Of a DNA stretch of 64,000 nucleotides, positions 53,104 to 62,300 are shown piece after piece. The position numbers and the translations under genes are program-made. The stretch lies in assembly GCF_016238445.1 (NCBI RefSeq), contig NZ_JABANU010000004.1:52712-116711 (forward strand). The letters are read 5' to 3'. The notes under the pieces are model-generated. The model worked only from the letters and a program-made list of their open reading frames with translations. It was not told the origin of the DNA and searched no databases. How positions within the stretch are numbered: position 1 is the first letter of the stretch; each line of letters begins with the position of its first letter. Origin of the DNA: Staphylococcus canis (GTDB lineage: Bacteria; Bacillota; Bacilli; Staphylococcales; Staphylococcaceae).

Positions 53104-53658
53104 TTATTTAAGTTGATATAGACTCCGTTGACCATTAGGGAGTGATTCTACAAAAGGTTTAGGATCTTCTGCATAACGGTTTCCAATACCACCGTTCATA
53201 CGTTGGAAATGTAAGTGTGGCCCTGTAGTTTGCTTACCCGTATTACCAGAAGTTGCGATAACGTCTCCAACTTGAACAGCATCGCCAACTTTCACGTTAT
53301 AACTGTCTAAATGCATAAACCATTCGTAATATTGGCCGTTCGATTCTTGAATTTCAAGCACGTTTCCTCCAAGTTCATCTTTGAATAGACGTGTCACAAT
53401 CCCATCAGTTGGAGCGAGTACTTTTGAACCGACTGGCAGACGGTAATCAATCCCATAGTGACGATTGTTGCCATTAAACGATAATTGATGGTTATATTTG
53501 CCAAACCCATGTGTTTCTCGATCTTGTTCAAAAAATGTATCCAATTGTTTTGTATATTTATCGTAGTGCTCTTGCACGTGCTCCTTATAATAGAAAAGCG
53601 CAAATATGACACTACCAAGCACGAGCAATAAAATCAGAGGCGAGAGCCATTTTCTCAT
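53104..53658 (-). CDS. Membrane-anchored M23 peptidase (LytU-like)
   Basis: 184 residues. One N-terminal membrane segment (about 5-23) and a short linker precede an M23 domain. Its zinc ligands are HYGIDYR (H and D of HxxxD) and GPHLHF (HxH). The additional catalytic His is in EWFMHLDSY, where YAHL is more usual. Size and layout resemble S. aureus LytU, a membrane-bound glycyl-glycine endopeptidase. It should cut peptidoglycan crossbridges near the membrane. AGGTGAT lies rather far (about 12 bases) from the ATG. Confidence 0.85.
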   Translation of the reverse strand: MRKWLSPLILLLVLGSVIFALFYYKEHVQEHYDKYTKQLDTFFEQDRETHGFGKYNHQLSFNGNNRHYGIDYRLPVGSKVLAPTDGIVTRLFKDELGGNVLEIQESNGQYYEWFMHLDSYNVKVGDAVQVGDVIATSGNTGKQTTGPHLHFQRMNGGIGNRYAEDPKPFVESLPNGQRSLYQLK

Positions 53659-53783
53659 TTCTATAAATCACCTACATTATAGAGTAGTTTCTCTATTTTA
53701 AATAATACGCGAGTTGAATGGCAACTCAAAATAGCTAAGGTACTCAAAAATCAGTCTCTAGAAGGAAAAGGTGTTAACCATAT

Positions 53784-53818
53784 AAAAAAACCAATCGCTA
53801 GAAATACTAACGATTGGT
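53784..53818 (-). terminator. Terminator after sceD
   Basis: On the minus strand ACCAATCG/CGATTGGT, then TTTTTTT. Confidence 0.85.
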
Positions 53819-53840
53819 TCGTAATTTATTTAAATATCGA

Positions 53841-54539
53841 TTATGCTGTTACCCATTGACCTGGACCAGCAGTGTTGTATAAGTGTTGAGCGAAACGGTC
53901 TTGAACTGAAGCTGGTGCACTTGCTGGGTTTACACCAACATATGATGGATCAATACTTTGAGCTACAGCGTTCCATGTTGATGGTAAGAATTGGTATGCA
54001 CCTGCTGCACCTGATGTTGGGTTGATTGCACCATAGTCGCCACCTGATTCACGGCTCTTGATTAATTCTAAGTGGCTGTTTACACCTGAACCAGCTGTTG
54101 AAGTTTGAGTAGTTGCTGGTGCTGGCGCTTGAGTTGCGTATGGTACGTGTGGTTCAGCTTGTTGTACATCTGAAGCAGTGTTATCACCAGTTGATTGTGA
54201 AGCTTCTGCATTTACATCTTGTACTTCAGTTTGAGCTGGTTGAGCAACTGAAGTAGATTCAGCTGATGCAGGAGCGTTACCGAAGCCATCGTATGACCAA
54301 CCAAAGTGAACACCATCTGACCAGAAGTGGTAGCTTACGCCGTCAACTGTGAATGTATAGTCATATGCACCTTCTTGAACAGGTTGTTCGTTTAATGATG
54401 CATCGTTATTTAATGCTAATTGAGCTAATTCAGCTTTATCAATGTTCATTTCTGAAGCGTCTGCGTCAGTAGCGTGAGTCGCAACGCCTGTAAGTCCTAA
54501 AGTTAATGCTAATGATGAAGCAAATAATGTTTTCTTCAT
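53841..54539 (-). CDS. sceD: Lytic transglycosylase SceD
   Basis: 232 residues. Signal peptide [23 protein letters not shown], then the IsaA/SceD N-terminal module ([26 protein letters not shown]), a Gln/Ala/Thr linker (about 95-150) and a C-terminal lysozyme-like domain. The latter has catalytic Glu in [29 protein letters not shown] and ends GPGQWVTA. Secreted muralytic enzyme for cell separation, expected to be under WalKR; two WalR-like sites lie 97-167 bases upstream. GGAGG precedes the ATG. Confidence 0.93.
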   Translation of the reverse strand: MKKTLFASSLALTLGLTGVATHATDADASEMNIDKAELAQLALNNDASLNEQPVQEGAYDYTFTVDGVSYHFWSDGVHFGWSYDGFGNAPASAESTSVAQPAQTEVQDVNAEASQSTGDNTASDVQQAEPHVPYATQAPAPATTQTSTAGSGVNSHLELIKSRESGGDYGAINPTSGAAGAYQFLPSTWNAVAQSIDPSYVGVNPASAPASVQDRFAQHLYNTAGPGQWVTA

Positions 54540-54635
54540 AATAATAAGTCCTCCAGTTATTAATTAATTATTTTCATTTTCAATTTGACTTGCCAAAAAT
54601 TTCAACAACCACACTTTAACAAGGTTTAGTTATTT

Positions 54636-54706
54636 TGTAAATTACGTGTAAATAACAAAGTATTACAGAACTTTTTCATATCATCAATTTGTAATCTTTT
54701 TGTAAT
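54636..54706. promoter_or_regulatory. Two WalR-like direct repeats upstream of sceD
   Basis: TGTAAA-N5-TGTAAA at 54636-54652 and TGTAAT-N5-TGTAAT at 54690-54706, both exact fits to the WalR pattern TGTWAH-N5-TGTWAH, read on the plus strand. They lie in the 444-bp gap between divergent sceD and the pap-like gene, closer to sceD. A TATAAT for the pap-like gene is at 54957-54962. The rest of the gap is AT-rich with no gene. Confidence 0.55.
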
Positions 54707-54983
54707 CAAAATAAACTTGAATTAACAATATAAAATGTGCTTCAGAACTATCATGACAGTTCTTTAGAAATTTACATGGTTTTAATTTGCAAATGTATGG
54801 TATTACAAATATTACATTCGAACTTGAAAATGTAATACAGATGACAGTCCAATAATGTAAAAATCAAAGAAAATGCACTGAAAATCATTTGTTTTTCATC
54901 TGAAATGATAAGATATAATACAATAACTCTTCATAGCCGATTCTATAAAACTTACGTATAATAGAAGTAATTGAGGTGAAAGT

Positions 54984-56402
54984 ATGAATCAAAAAATTGA
55001 ACAATTACGATTGAAAGCAGCTGAACTCACACGACACACGCATGAATTAGGTATACCGGTAATGATTGTATTTGAAGGAGTGCCAGCATCTGGTAAAACG
55101 CGATTAACGAATGAGTTGTTGTTAACGCTAGATGCCAAGTACTCACATTTTATCGCAACGAAGCCGCCTTCAGACTTTGATTTAAGATATCAATTCTTAC
55201 AAAACTTCTGGAATACATTACCATCAAAAGGACATATTAATATCTATTTTAGAAGTTGGTATTCACACTTTATTGATTATCGTGTGCATGAATTAAAAAA
55301 ATCTATTTTTCAAAATAGTACAGTGATGACAGAGGCCATCCAGAATTTTGAAGATATGTTAATGGCTGATCAACATGAAATTATAAAATTTTATATAGAA
55401 ATAAATGAAGAAAAACGTCAAGAACATATTGAACAAATGAAAGCCAATCCGCTGACAAATTGGAAAGCGCAAGAATATGAACAATTCATTCCAAAGGCAC
55501 AGTATGAAGCGATGATGTCAGAACTTATGGATGATAGTTTTAAAGTTATTGACTATACGCATCGTGCTGCAGCAATTGAGCAAATGTATCGTTATCTCAT
55601 TAAACGTCTTGAAAAGGCAATTGACAATTATGAAAAACGCGAACGTGTGATAGATGGACAGTTTACGCCAGGATTTACTACAACACGTTTCCAAAAACCT
55701 GAAACAAAAATTAAGAAGTCAGAGTATGATGCATTAGTTGAGGAACTGCAATTACGTTTACGAGAACTACAATTCGCATTATATGAACGTAAAATTCCAC
55801 TCGTTTTAGTCTATGAGGGAATGGACGCTGCTGGTAAAGGCGGTAATATTAAACGCGTACGTGAATTGTTAGACCCGACAGGTTATGCGGTCACAGCGAT
55901 TAGTGCGCCGACAGATGTTGAGCTTAATCACCATTACTTATGGCGTTTTGCCACAGTAATGCCTAAAAGTGGACATATTAGCATTTTCGACCGAAGTTGG
56001 TATGGCCGTGTACTTGTTGAACGCGTAGAAGGCTTTGCGTCTCAAGATGAATGGTCACGTGCTTATGATGAGATCAATGCTTTTGAAAAAATGTGGACGG
56101 ATGAAGGTGCGATAGTATTAAAATTCTTCTTAAGTCTAGATAAAGAAGAACAATTGAAACGATTTAAAGCACGAGAAGAAGATAAGAACAAACAATGGAA
56201 AATTACTGATGAAGACTGGCGAAATCGTGAAAAATGGGACTTGTATGTAGAAGCAAGTGATGACATGATTGAAAAAACAAATACATCGTATGCACCATGG
56301 TTGGTTGTGCCTGCCGATCACAAAAAAACAGCACGTATTCAAGTTTTAAAATACATTATTAAAAAATGTGAAGCAAAACTATGGGGCGTTAAAGATTATT
56401 AA
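54984..56402 (+). CDS. pap: Polyphosphate:AMP phosphotransferase (two PPK2 domains)
   Basis: 472 residues, the two-domain class II PPK2 layout. Domain 1 (about 10-220) has FEGVPASGKTRLTNELL and IYFRSWYSHF. Domain 2 (about 245-470) has the full Walker A YEGMDAAGKGGNIKRV, then SIFDRSWYGRVLVERVEGFA and KFFLSLDKEEQLKRFKAREED. In characterised enzymes the second domain is the active one, making ADP from AMP and polyphosphate. Domain 1 here keeps a near-normal P-loop. GAGGTGA precedes the ATG. Monocistronic. Confidence 0.85.
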   Translation: MNQKIEQLRLKAAELTRHTHELGIPVMIVFEGVPASGKTRLTNELLLTLDAKYSHFIATKPPSDFDLRYQFLQNFWNTLPSKGHINIYFRSWYSHFIDYRVHELKKSIFQNSTVMTEAIQNFEDMLMADQHEIIKFYIEINEEKRQEHIEQMKANPLTNWKAQEYEQFIPKAQYEAMMSELMDDSFKVIDYTHRAAAIEQMYRYLIKRLEKAIDNYEKRERVIDGQFTPGFTTTRFQKPETKIKKSEYDALVEELQLRLRELQFALYERKIPLVLVYEGMDAAGKGGNIKRVRELLDPTGYAVTAISAPTDVELNHHYLWRFATVMPKSGHISIFDRSWYGRVLVERVEGFASQDEWSRAYDEINAFEKMWTDEGAIVLKFFLSLDKEEQLKRFKAREEDKNKQWKITDEDWRNREKWDLYVEASDDMIEKTNTSYAPWLVVPADHKKTARIQVLKYIIKKCEAKLWGVKDY

Positions 56403-56566
56403 AATAAGCCTTTAGCACGATTTACTGTGACGCTTTTCTACTATATTATTGTTATAATATAATGAAAAGTAAAATCGGATATCATTGGTGCTCGTCACAC
56501 TTAGGTTATAAGTCTAAGAAATTTGACAGGCCAGTTTTGAGAAGTTTAGAAATAGAGGTTAGTACG

Positions 56567-57451
56567 ATGTCACGCACAAATTATCAAAGACAAATTATGA
56601 CGTTAACCCAACATGATAACGACCAATTAGAAATATTTTCAACAGGATCTGCACACCCGCGTCGTGCAATTGTATTGTTACATGGCGCTGTGATGAATTA
56701 TAAAATTATGACCGTTTTTGAAAAATATTTACACGATGAACAGTTGATTTTTATTAATTGTCCAGGACGAGGGGAAAGTACAGCGTTAAATCGTAAGACA
56801 CATGATTTATCGGACTATGCGACACGCATTAACGAAGCGCTTGTAAATATTGTACAAAGTCGTCAAATTGAACAATTGGCAATTATCGGTTACTCAATGG
56901 GTGGTCTGATTGCTACAAAACTTGCAGGCTATAATACATTACCGATTACGCATCTTGTATATTTAAATAGTGCAGCGAAAATCGATTACAAAGAAATTCG
57001 TGTTACAAAATTGCTTGCAGAAGCGATTAAAGAGATGACACCCAACACAAAAGATGGAATGATTAAAAGTATTCCTGAGTATGTTTTAGAAAAAGGCATT
57101 TCTAAAAAGTACAAAAATGAAAAAGATATTAATTTCATGAATTATTTCGCACCGATTGATGCCATGGTGACAGACTTGCAATATACGTTAAATACGAATT
57201 ATTTAGAAGATATTAATCATATTGAACATATGCCAGATATTTTATTTTTATTGGGTCAAGAAGATGTCATTTTCCCAAACAAAGATTCAGAGGAAAGCAT
57301 TGAACGTTTTAAAGCTCATGGTGCACGTGTAAAGTCTATTGTTTATCCAGATGTCGGTCATCTCGACTTTTTACGTGTTTTAGATCGTGAAGAAAATGGA
57401 CATTTAGGAAGCATTGAATACCATATTAATCACTGGTTATTATCGGAATAA
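56567..57451 (+). CDS. Alpha/beta hydrolase
   Basis: 294 residues from the ATG at 56567 with AGAGGT 7 bases before; the longer frame from 56462 lacks a site and adds an atypical tail. Catalytic features: LLHGAVMNYKIM oxyanion region, nucleophile elbow GYSMGG, acid in LLGQEDVIFP and His in DVGHLDF near the C-terminus. Cytosolic, no signal peptide; substrate unknown. Confidence 0.85.
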   Translation: MSRTNYQRQIMTLTQHDNDQLEIFSTGSAHPRRAIVLLHGAVMNYKIMTVFEKYLHDEQLIFINCPGRGESTALNRKTHDLSDYATRINEALVNIVQSRQIEQLAIIGYSMGGLIATKLAGYNTLPITHLVYLNSAAKIDYKEIRVTKLLAEAIKEMTPNTKDGMIKSIPEYVLEKGISKKYKNEKDINFMNYFAPIDAMVTDLQYTLNTNYLEDINHIEHMPDILFLLGQEDVIFPNKDSEESIERFKAHGARVKSIVYPDVGHLDFLRVLDREENGHLGSIEYHINHWLLSE

Positions 57452-57611
57452 GATATCAAACTTATAAAGACAAATTTATTCTCAATGTACCATCCTTTAT
57501 GGAATCGTGTTAAAATCAACACTAATTGATATAATGATAAGTTGATGGAGTTTAATAAACTTTTAACATCATAAAAATTTACGATTTTAAATAGGATTGA
57601 GGAAGAATATT

Positions 57612-58820
57612 ATGCAAAATGCACAAACGCCGTCACGTTTTACGAGTTTATTATTTATTATTATTTTAGGGACAATGACTGCTTTTGGTCCTTTATTATC
57701 TGATATGTATAGTCCAGCACTTCCTTTAGTGCAAGAGGATTTTGGAATTACCACATCGAAAGCTCAAATTACATTATCTATCGCAATGATTGGTATTGCG
57801 ATTGGGCAATTTGTGTTTGGAGTGATTGCCGACCGTATTTCACGCCAAAAGCTAGGACTATTTATTTTAATGATAGTCATTATTGCGTCTATCATTAGCG
57901 CGCTTGCGACCAACGTTGAATTGTTTATTTTGATTCGATTCATACAAGGGATTGCAGGTGGTGGTGCTATTGTTTTAGCGCGTGCTACTATAGGTGAGTT
58001 GTATGAAGGGGAAAAACTCAGTCACTTTTTTACAGCGCTAATGGTAGTCAATGGAATTGTGTCTGTGATTGCACCATTACTCAGTGGCTTGATTCTTGGA
58101 GTGTCTGTATGGCGTACTATTTTTTGGGTACTGTCATTCATCGGTGTCGTGCTTTTCATTGCACTGTTAATACATCCACAGATGAGAACACTAACAACGA
58201 CACATGAACAACGTAAAAGCTTCAAAGCAATCTTTAAAGATTTTGGTCACTTATTAAAAACACCAAGATTTGTTGTACCGATGTTACTTCAAGGTGTTAC
58301 GTATATTATGATATTTAGTTATGGTGCAGGTGCGCCATTTATCGTACAAAATATTTATGGTTTAAATCCACAAAGCTTTAGTTTGCTTATGGTTGTGACA
58401 AGTATTGGTTTGATTGTGACAAGTCAATTATCAAATCTATTATTACGTATTTGGAATCAAATTCGCGTATTAAGTCTTTTTGTATGTATTCAAGCATTTG
58501 GCGCTTTATTCGTCATTATTGTTTTAACGTTGCATTTACCATTAGCCGTTTTAATTTTTGGTTTTATCTTATGTGTTACACCAGTTACAGCGGTAGGTCC
58601 CCTTGCATTCTCTTTAGCGATGCAATCTAGAACAGGTGGGAGTGGCAGTGCATCAAGTTTACTTGGATTATTCCAGTTTGCGCTTGGGAGTTCAATTGCA
58701 CCTTTAATTGGTATTCAAGGTGCTGAAAGCGTCGTGCCTTACACTGTTATTTTAGGACTGACTTTAATATTATTACTATTATTATTAATGAGTGTGAAAC
58801 GTTTGCGCATTCATTCATAA
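57612..58820 (+). CDS. Bcr/CflA-family MFS efflux transporter
   Basis: 402 residues from the ATG at 57612 (GAGGAAG before; an in-frame TTG at 57597 overlaps it). Twelve membrane segments. The motif SDMYSPALPLVQEDFG in segment 1 marks the DHA1 drug:H+ antiporter group Bcr/CflA. The loop 2-3 motif reads GVIADRISRQKLG, and segments 4-5 contain RFIQGIAGGGAIVLARATIGE. Likely exporter of an antibiotic or metabolite. Terminator follows. Confidence 0.9.
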   Translation: MQNAQTPSRFTSLLFIIILGTMTAFGPLLSDMYSPALPLVQEDFGITTSKAQITLSIAMIGIAIGQFVFGVIADRISRQKLGLFILMIVIIASIISALATNVELFILIRFIQGIAGGGAIVLARATIGELYEGEKLSHFFTALMVVNGIVSVIAPLLSGLILGVSVWRTIFWVLSFIGVVLFIALLIHPQMRTLTTTHEQRKSFKAIFKDFGHLLKTPRFVVPMLLQGVTYIMIFSYGAGAPFIVQNIYGLNPQSFSLLMVVTSIGLIVTSQLSNLLLRIWNQIRVLSLFVCIQAFGALFVIIVLTLHLPLAVLIFGFILCVTPVTAVGPLAFSLAMQSRTGGSGSASSLLGLFQFALGSSIAPLIGIQGAESVVPYTVILGLTLILLLLLLMSVKRLRIHS

Positions 58821-58824
58821 AGTA

Positions 58825-58878
58825 AAAGACTAAAGCCTTAGAGCGTTCTCATACGTTCTAGGGTTTTAGTCTTTTTTT
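58825..58878. terminator. Bidirectional terminator
   Basis: AAAGACTAAAGCC..AGA/TCT..GGGTTTTAGTCTTTTTTT between convergent genes. Confidence 0.88.
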
Positions 58879-58887
58879 ATGTAATGA

Positions 58888-59097
58888 TTAAAAGAATTCA
58901 GACGGCATAATGTCACTAGGATTAAATTGTTTAAATTGTTCGATTGGCGCACTATTAAGCATAGATTGTACCGAATCACTATAGACAATTTGATTCTTAA
59001 AATCTTCAATTTTTGATAAGTTTGCAGGATCTTCTAAGTAATTGGATAAGAATATTATCGTCACTACTGCAATAGCAGCTCTTATCATTGTTCGCAT
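58888..59097 (-). CDS. Small membrane or secreted protein
   Basis: 69 residues: a short hydrophobic N-terminus (MIRAAIAVVTIIFLSNYL, about 4-21) as signal or anchor, then an acidic amphipathic part (NLSKIEDFKNQIVYSDSVQSM) ending DIMPSEFF. AAGGAGG lies 8 bases upstream of the ATG. Family not recognised. Divergent from the giant surface protein gene. Confidence 0.7.
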   Translation of the reverse strand: MRTMIRAAIAVVTIIFLSNYLEDPANLSKIEDFKNQIVYSDSVQSMLNSAPIEQFKQFNPSDIMPSEFF

Positions 59098-59321
59098 CGT
59101 ATCTTCCTCCTTAATGAGTTGTTCATAGTTACAATATTACACGATTTTATTGTAAAACGCATGGGTCTTAAGTAAGAGTAAATGACAGGACTTTAGATTT
59201 ACGCAGTCTAACAAAATAAATACATAAAAATGAACGGCTCAGATTAAAATATTCTTTGGTATTCTGTTGTGCTCTGGTAATATAGAGTAAAGACATATCA
59301 AATAGGAGGACAGGGATTTTA

Positions 59322-62300
59322 ATGAATACGCGTAGTCATCATAATATTGGGGAACATAAACGAAATAAATACGCCATTCGCAAATTTAATGTAGGGATTG
59401 CGTCAGTTTTATTTGGAGCGACTGTATTATTAACAATGGCGCATGATACTAAAGCAGCAGAAATACCTACATTATCCGAACAACAATCATCACAAGAAAG
59501 TACCGAATCTATATCAAATGAAAATATAGATACGACAACGACTGAAACGACAACAAGTACTGAGACTACTGAAAACACAACATCAGACGTTGTGTCAGAA
59601 TCAGCATCAGTATCATCAAATGAAGTACACACAACAGAAACACCTTCAGAAGAAAGTGTTAACGTAACACAAGCGGATACAACGACTGATACTGAAACCG
59701 ATGCGATTGTACCAGAATCAGGAGCGGTAAATGAAGAAGCAGGACCAGAAGCCGTACAATCTATTATTAATGAGAAAAAAGAAGTAGCGTCTGAAGAAAG
59801 TCAAACGGTAGAAAGTACGGAATCGTCACAAAAAGAGACGAAAGACCTTCAAAATCAAACGGAGCCAACACCACCAAAAAGTGATGAAAGTCAACCTGTA
59901 AATGAACGTACACAACACACACAACCACAAACAAATAGTGGATTTCGTGCAGCGACAGATGCAGTAGCAGATCCAAACATGCCTGCACCTGAAGCGCAAA
60001 CAAAGCCGATTACTGTAGATGGTATCAATGAACAAGTGTATCAAAAAGAAATTCCTGTATTAGCAGGATCACGTGAAGCACAAACACTTGGTATGCAACG
60101 TGGATTACGTCAAGGTAGAGAAAGTTTAGGAATCATTTTACCTGAAAATACTAATCTCTATATTCGTCAATCCAGACCACAAAATGAAGCGGACCTTCGT
60201 GTAAGCTTAATGACTAATGATGGTGATTATAATAAGAGTGCAACCATCCCTAAAAGTGGGGAATGGGTAAGCGTCTCAACAGGTATTGAAAGTGCCGCAT
60301 TCGTTTACTTACCACGTGGACTTAATCAAATTCCACTAGTAGATTTCTATGTAGAAAATAATCAAATGAAAGCTCTACCAACATATCGTCGAGGTCAAAA
60401 TCAAGAAGCTTTTGAAACGCAGTGGGTGGACCAAGATTCAAGTTATGCTTTTGTAGATGGCACATATAATGCATTTTTAATTCCACGCGTCGATCGTGAT
60501 CGTGTATTAAATATGAAAAATCAACAAGACCCTCAAGCTTTGCATAATTTGGATGAAATGATTGATTATTACGATAACGTCATCAAACAATATAATCAGT
60601 GGATTGGTCTTAACGATGATCCAACGTCAGTGAATTTTAATTTGGGTCAAAAGTATTTTACAACAGCCAATAAAAATGGATATGGTCTAGCATATTGGTC
60701 TTGGGATCATATGGGGTCTAATGATGAATCAATGTATGGTTATCTGACAAAAGGATGGATTGCTTTACACGAGATTGGTCATGGTTATGATGGTCACTTA
60801 ATTAGTGATCCTAAAATGCCACTTGCTGAAGTATGGAATAATATTTTCGCAAACGAATATCAAATGAACGTAGAAAATAAAGACCGTGGATGGTTATACA
60901 AAGGTGATCAGACTGGGTTCCAGAAAAATATGCAAGATAATGTACTAGATCCTCAAATACACGACAAATTCGGTCAATATACTGTAGAAGAACGCTTGGA
61001 TTTCATGACACGCATGGTACGTCTCACATCTATTAACGGTGTCACTGAAATGTTACAAAAAGTGCGTGAAAAAGCGTCAGAAGGATTGCTAATGACTGAT
61101 GTACCAGCATGGATTGGTAAGTATTGGTTAGCGGATCGTGGTTATAATGGCCTTGCGTATTTCGATTTATTTAACTTAGATACACCACAATATCTAGAAG
61201 ACCGTCTGAATACGTACAATAACTCGTATATTTATCCATTGGCAATGTTAATCGAAAATGAAGCAGAGCGTCAAAAGTATGTCGAAAAATTAGGTCTAGC
61301 CACAGCATATGAACTTGTAAAATCTACGGACCTAGCAGATACGACAGTAACAGCACCGGCAACAGTGAATTTAAATTTAAACGGTCAACAACTAGCGAAT
61401 GGTGCGGTTGTCGAATTGGTTGATGGTACTACAAAAGTAGCGCAAGCAGTCGTAGAAAATGGTGTTGCAGTATTTGATAATGTGAGAGCAGGTGTATATA
61501 AAGTCGTAGCACCGTTATCAACAACACTGGCATTACCTGAATACGCATATCTTATAGTGCGTGAAAATCGTAAAAACGAAGTTACATTGGATTATCCGAA
61601 AATAGACGCACCTCACACTGCATTGTCACAACGTATTTCATTAATCGGACTATCAGATAGAGAATTTGCATCTGTGACGTATGATCCGAGCACGAAAGCA
61701 GTGACGTACCTTCAACGTAAAGGTCAACCCCATTACTTCTTTAATGATGAGTATGTTCATGTGACGATTGAAAAACAAGATGGTACAGTCGTCTATGATA
61801 AATCATTTGTAGGTAATGCAGAACAAGCAGATTTAACGCAAACATTCCAAATGGACTATGGCGATAAAATCACTGTTATGCATCGTGAACCAGGACGTCG
61901 TTTTATTCGACGTGCAGAAACAGAAGCACTGATGACGTTACCTAAAGCAAGCGATAAAACGGTAACGTATGTATTAACAGAACAAGGTCTAATGGTAGAA
62001 GGTGAAACACCAACAGATGTTGCAGCGCGTTATACTGAAACGATGCAAAACGATGTGAATGCTTTAATTCAAAATATGGAAACATCACCAGAAAAAGATT
62101 ACCGTACACAACTGTACCGATTAGTGCAAGGCGTAAATGAAGTTGCTTCGCCAGATAAAGAAGCGTTGTTAGCTCAATTAGAACCTTATTTGGATCAACA
62201 AACAACAACACCATTAACAGTTAACCCGATTGAGTATGATAATCAAACGATTTCAGGACAAACAAGTAATGATGCACGTGTTGAAGTTACATTACCATCA

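Noticed and set aside
54755..54775. Small AGAACT/AGTTCT hairpin upstream of pap as a further repeat-family member
   Set aside because: Short stem only; lacks the second nested pair and the linker.
59339..60044. Minus-strand frames opposite the 5' end of the surface protein
   Set aside because: Shadows of the acidic Ser/Thr/Glu-coding region; the plus strand has signal peptide, ribosome binding site and a continuous domain structure.
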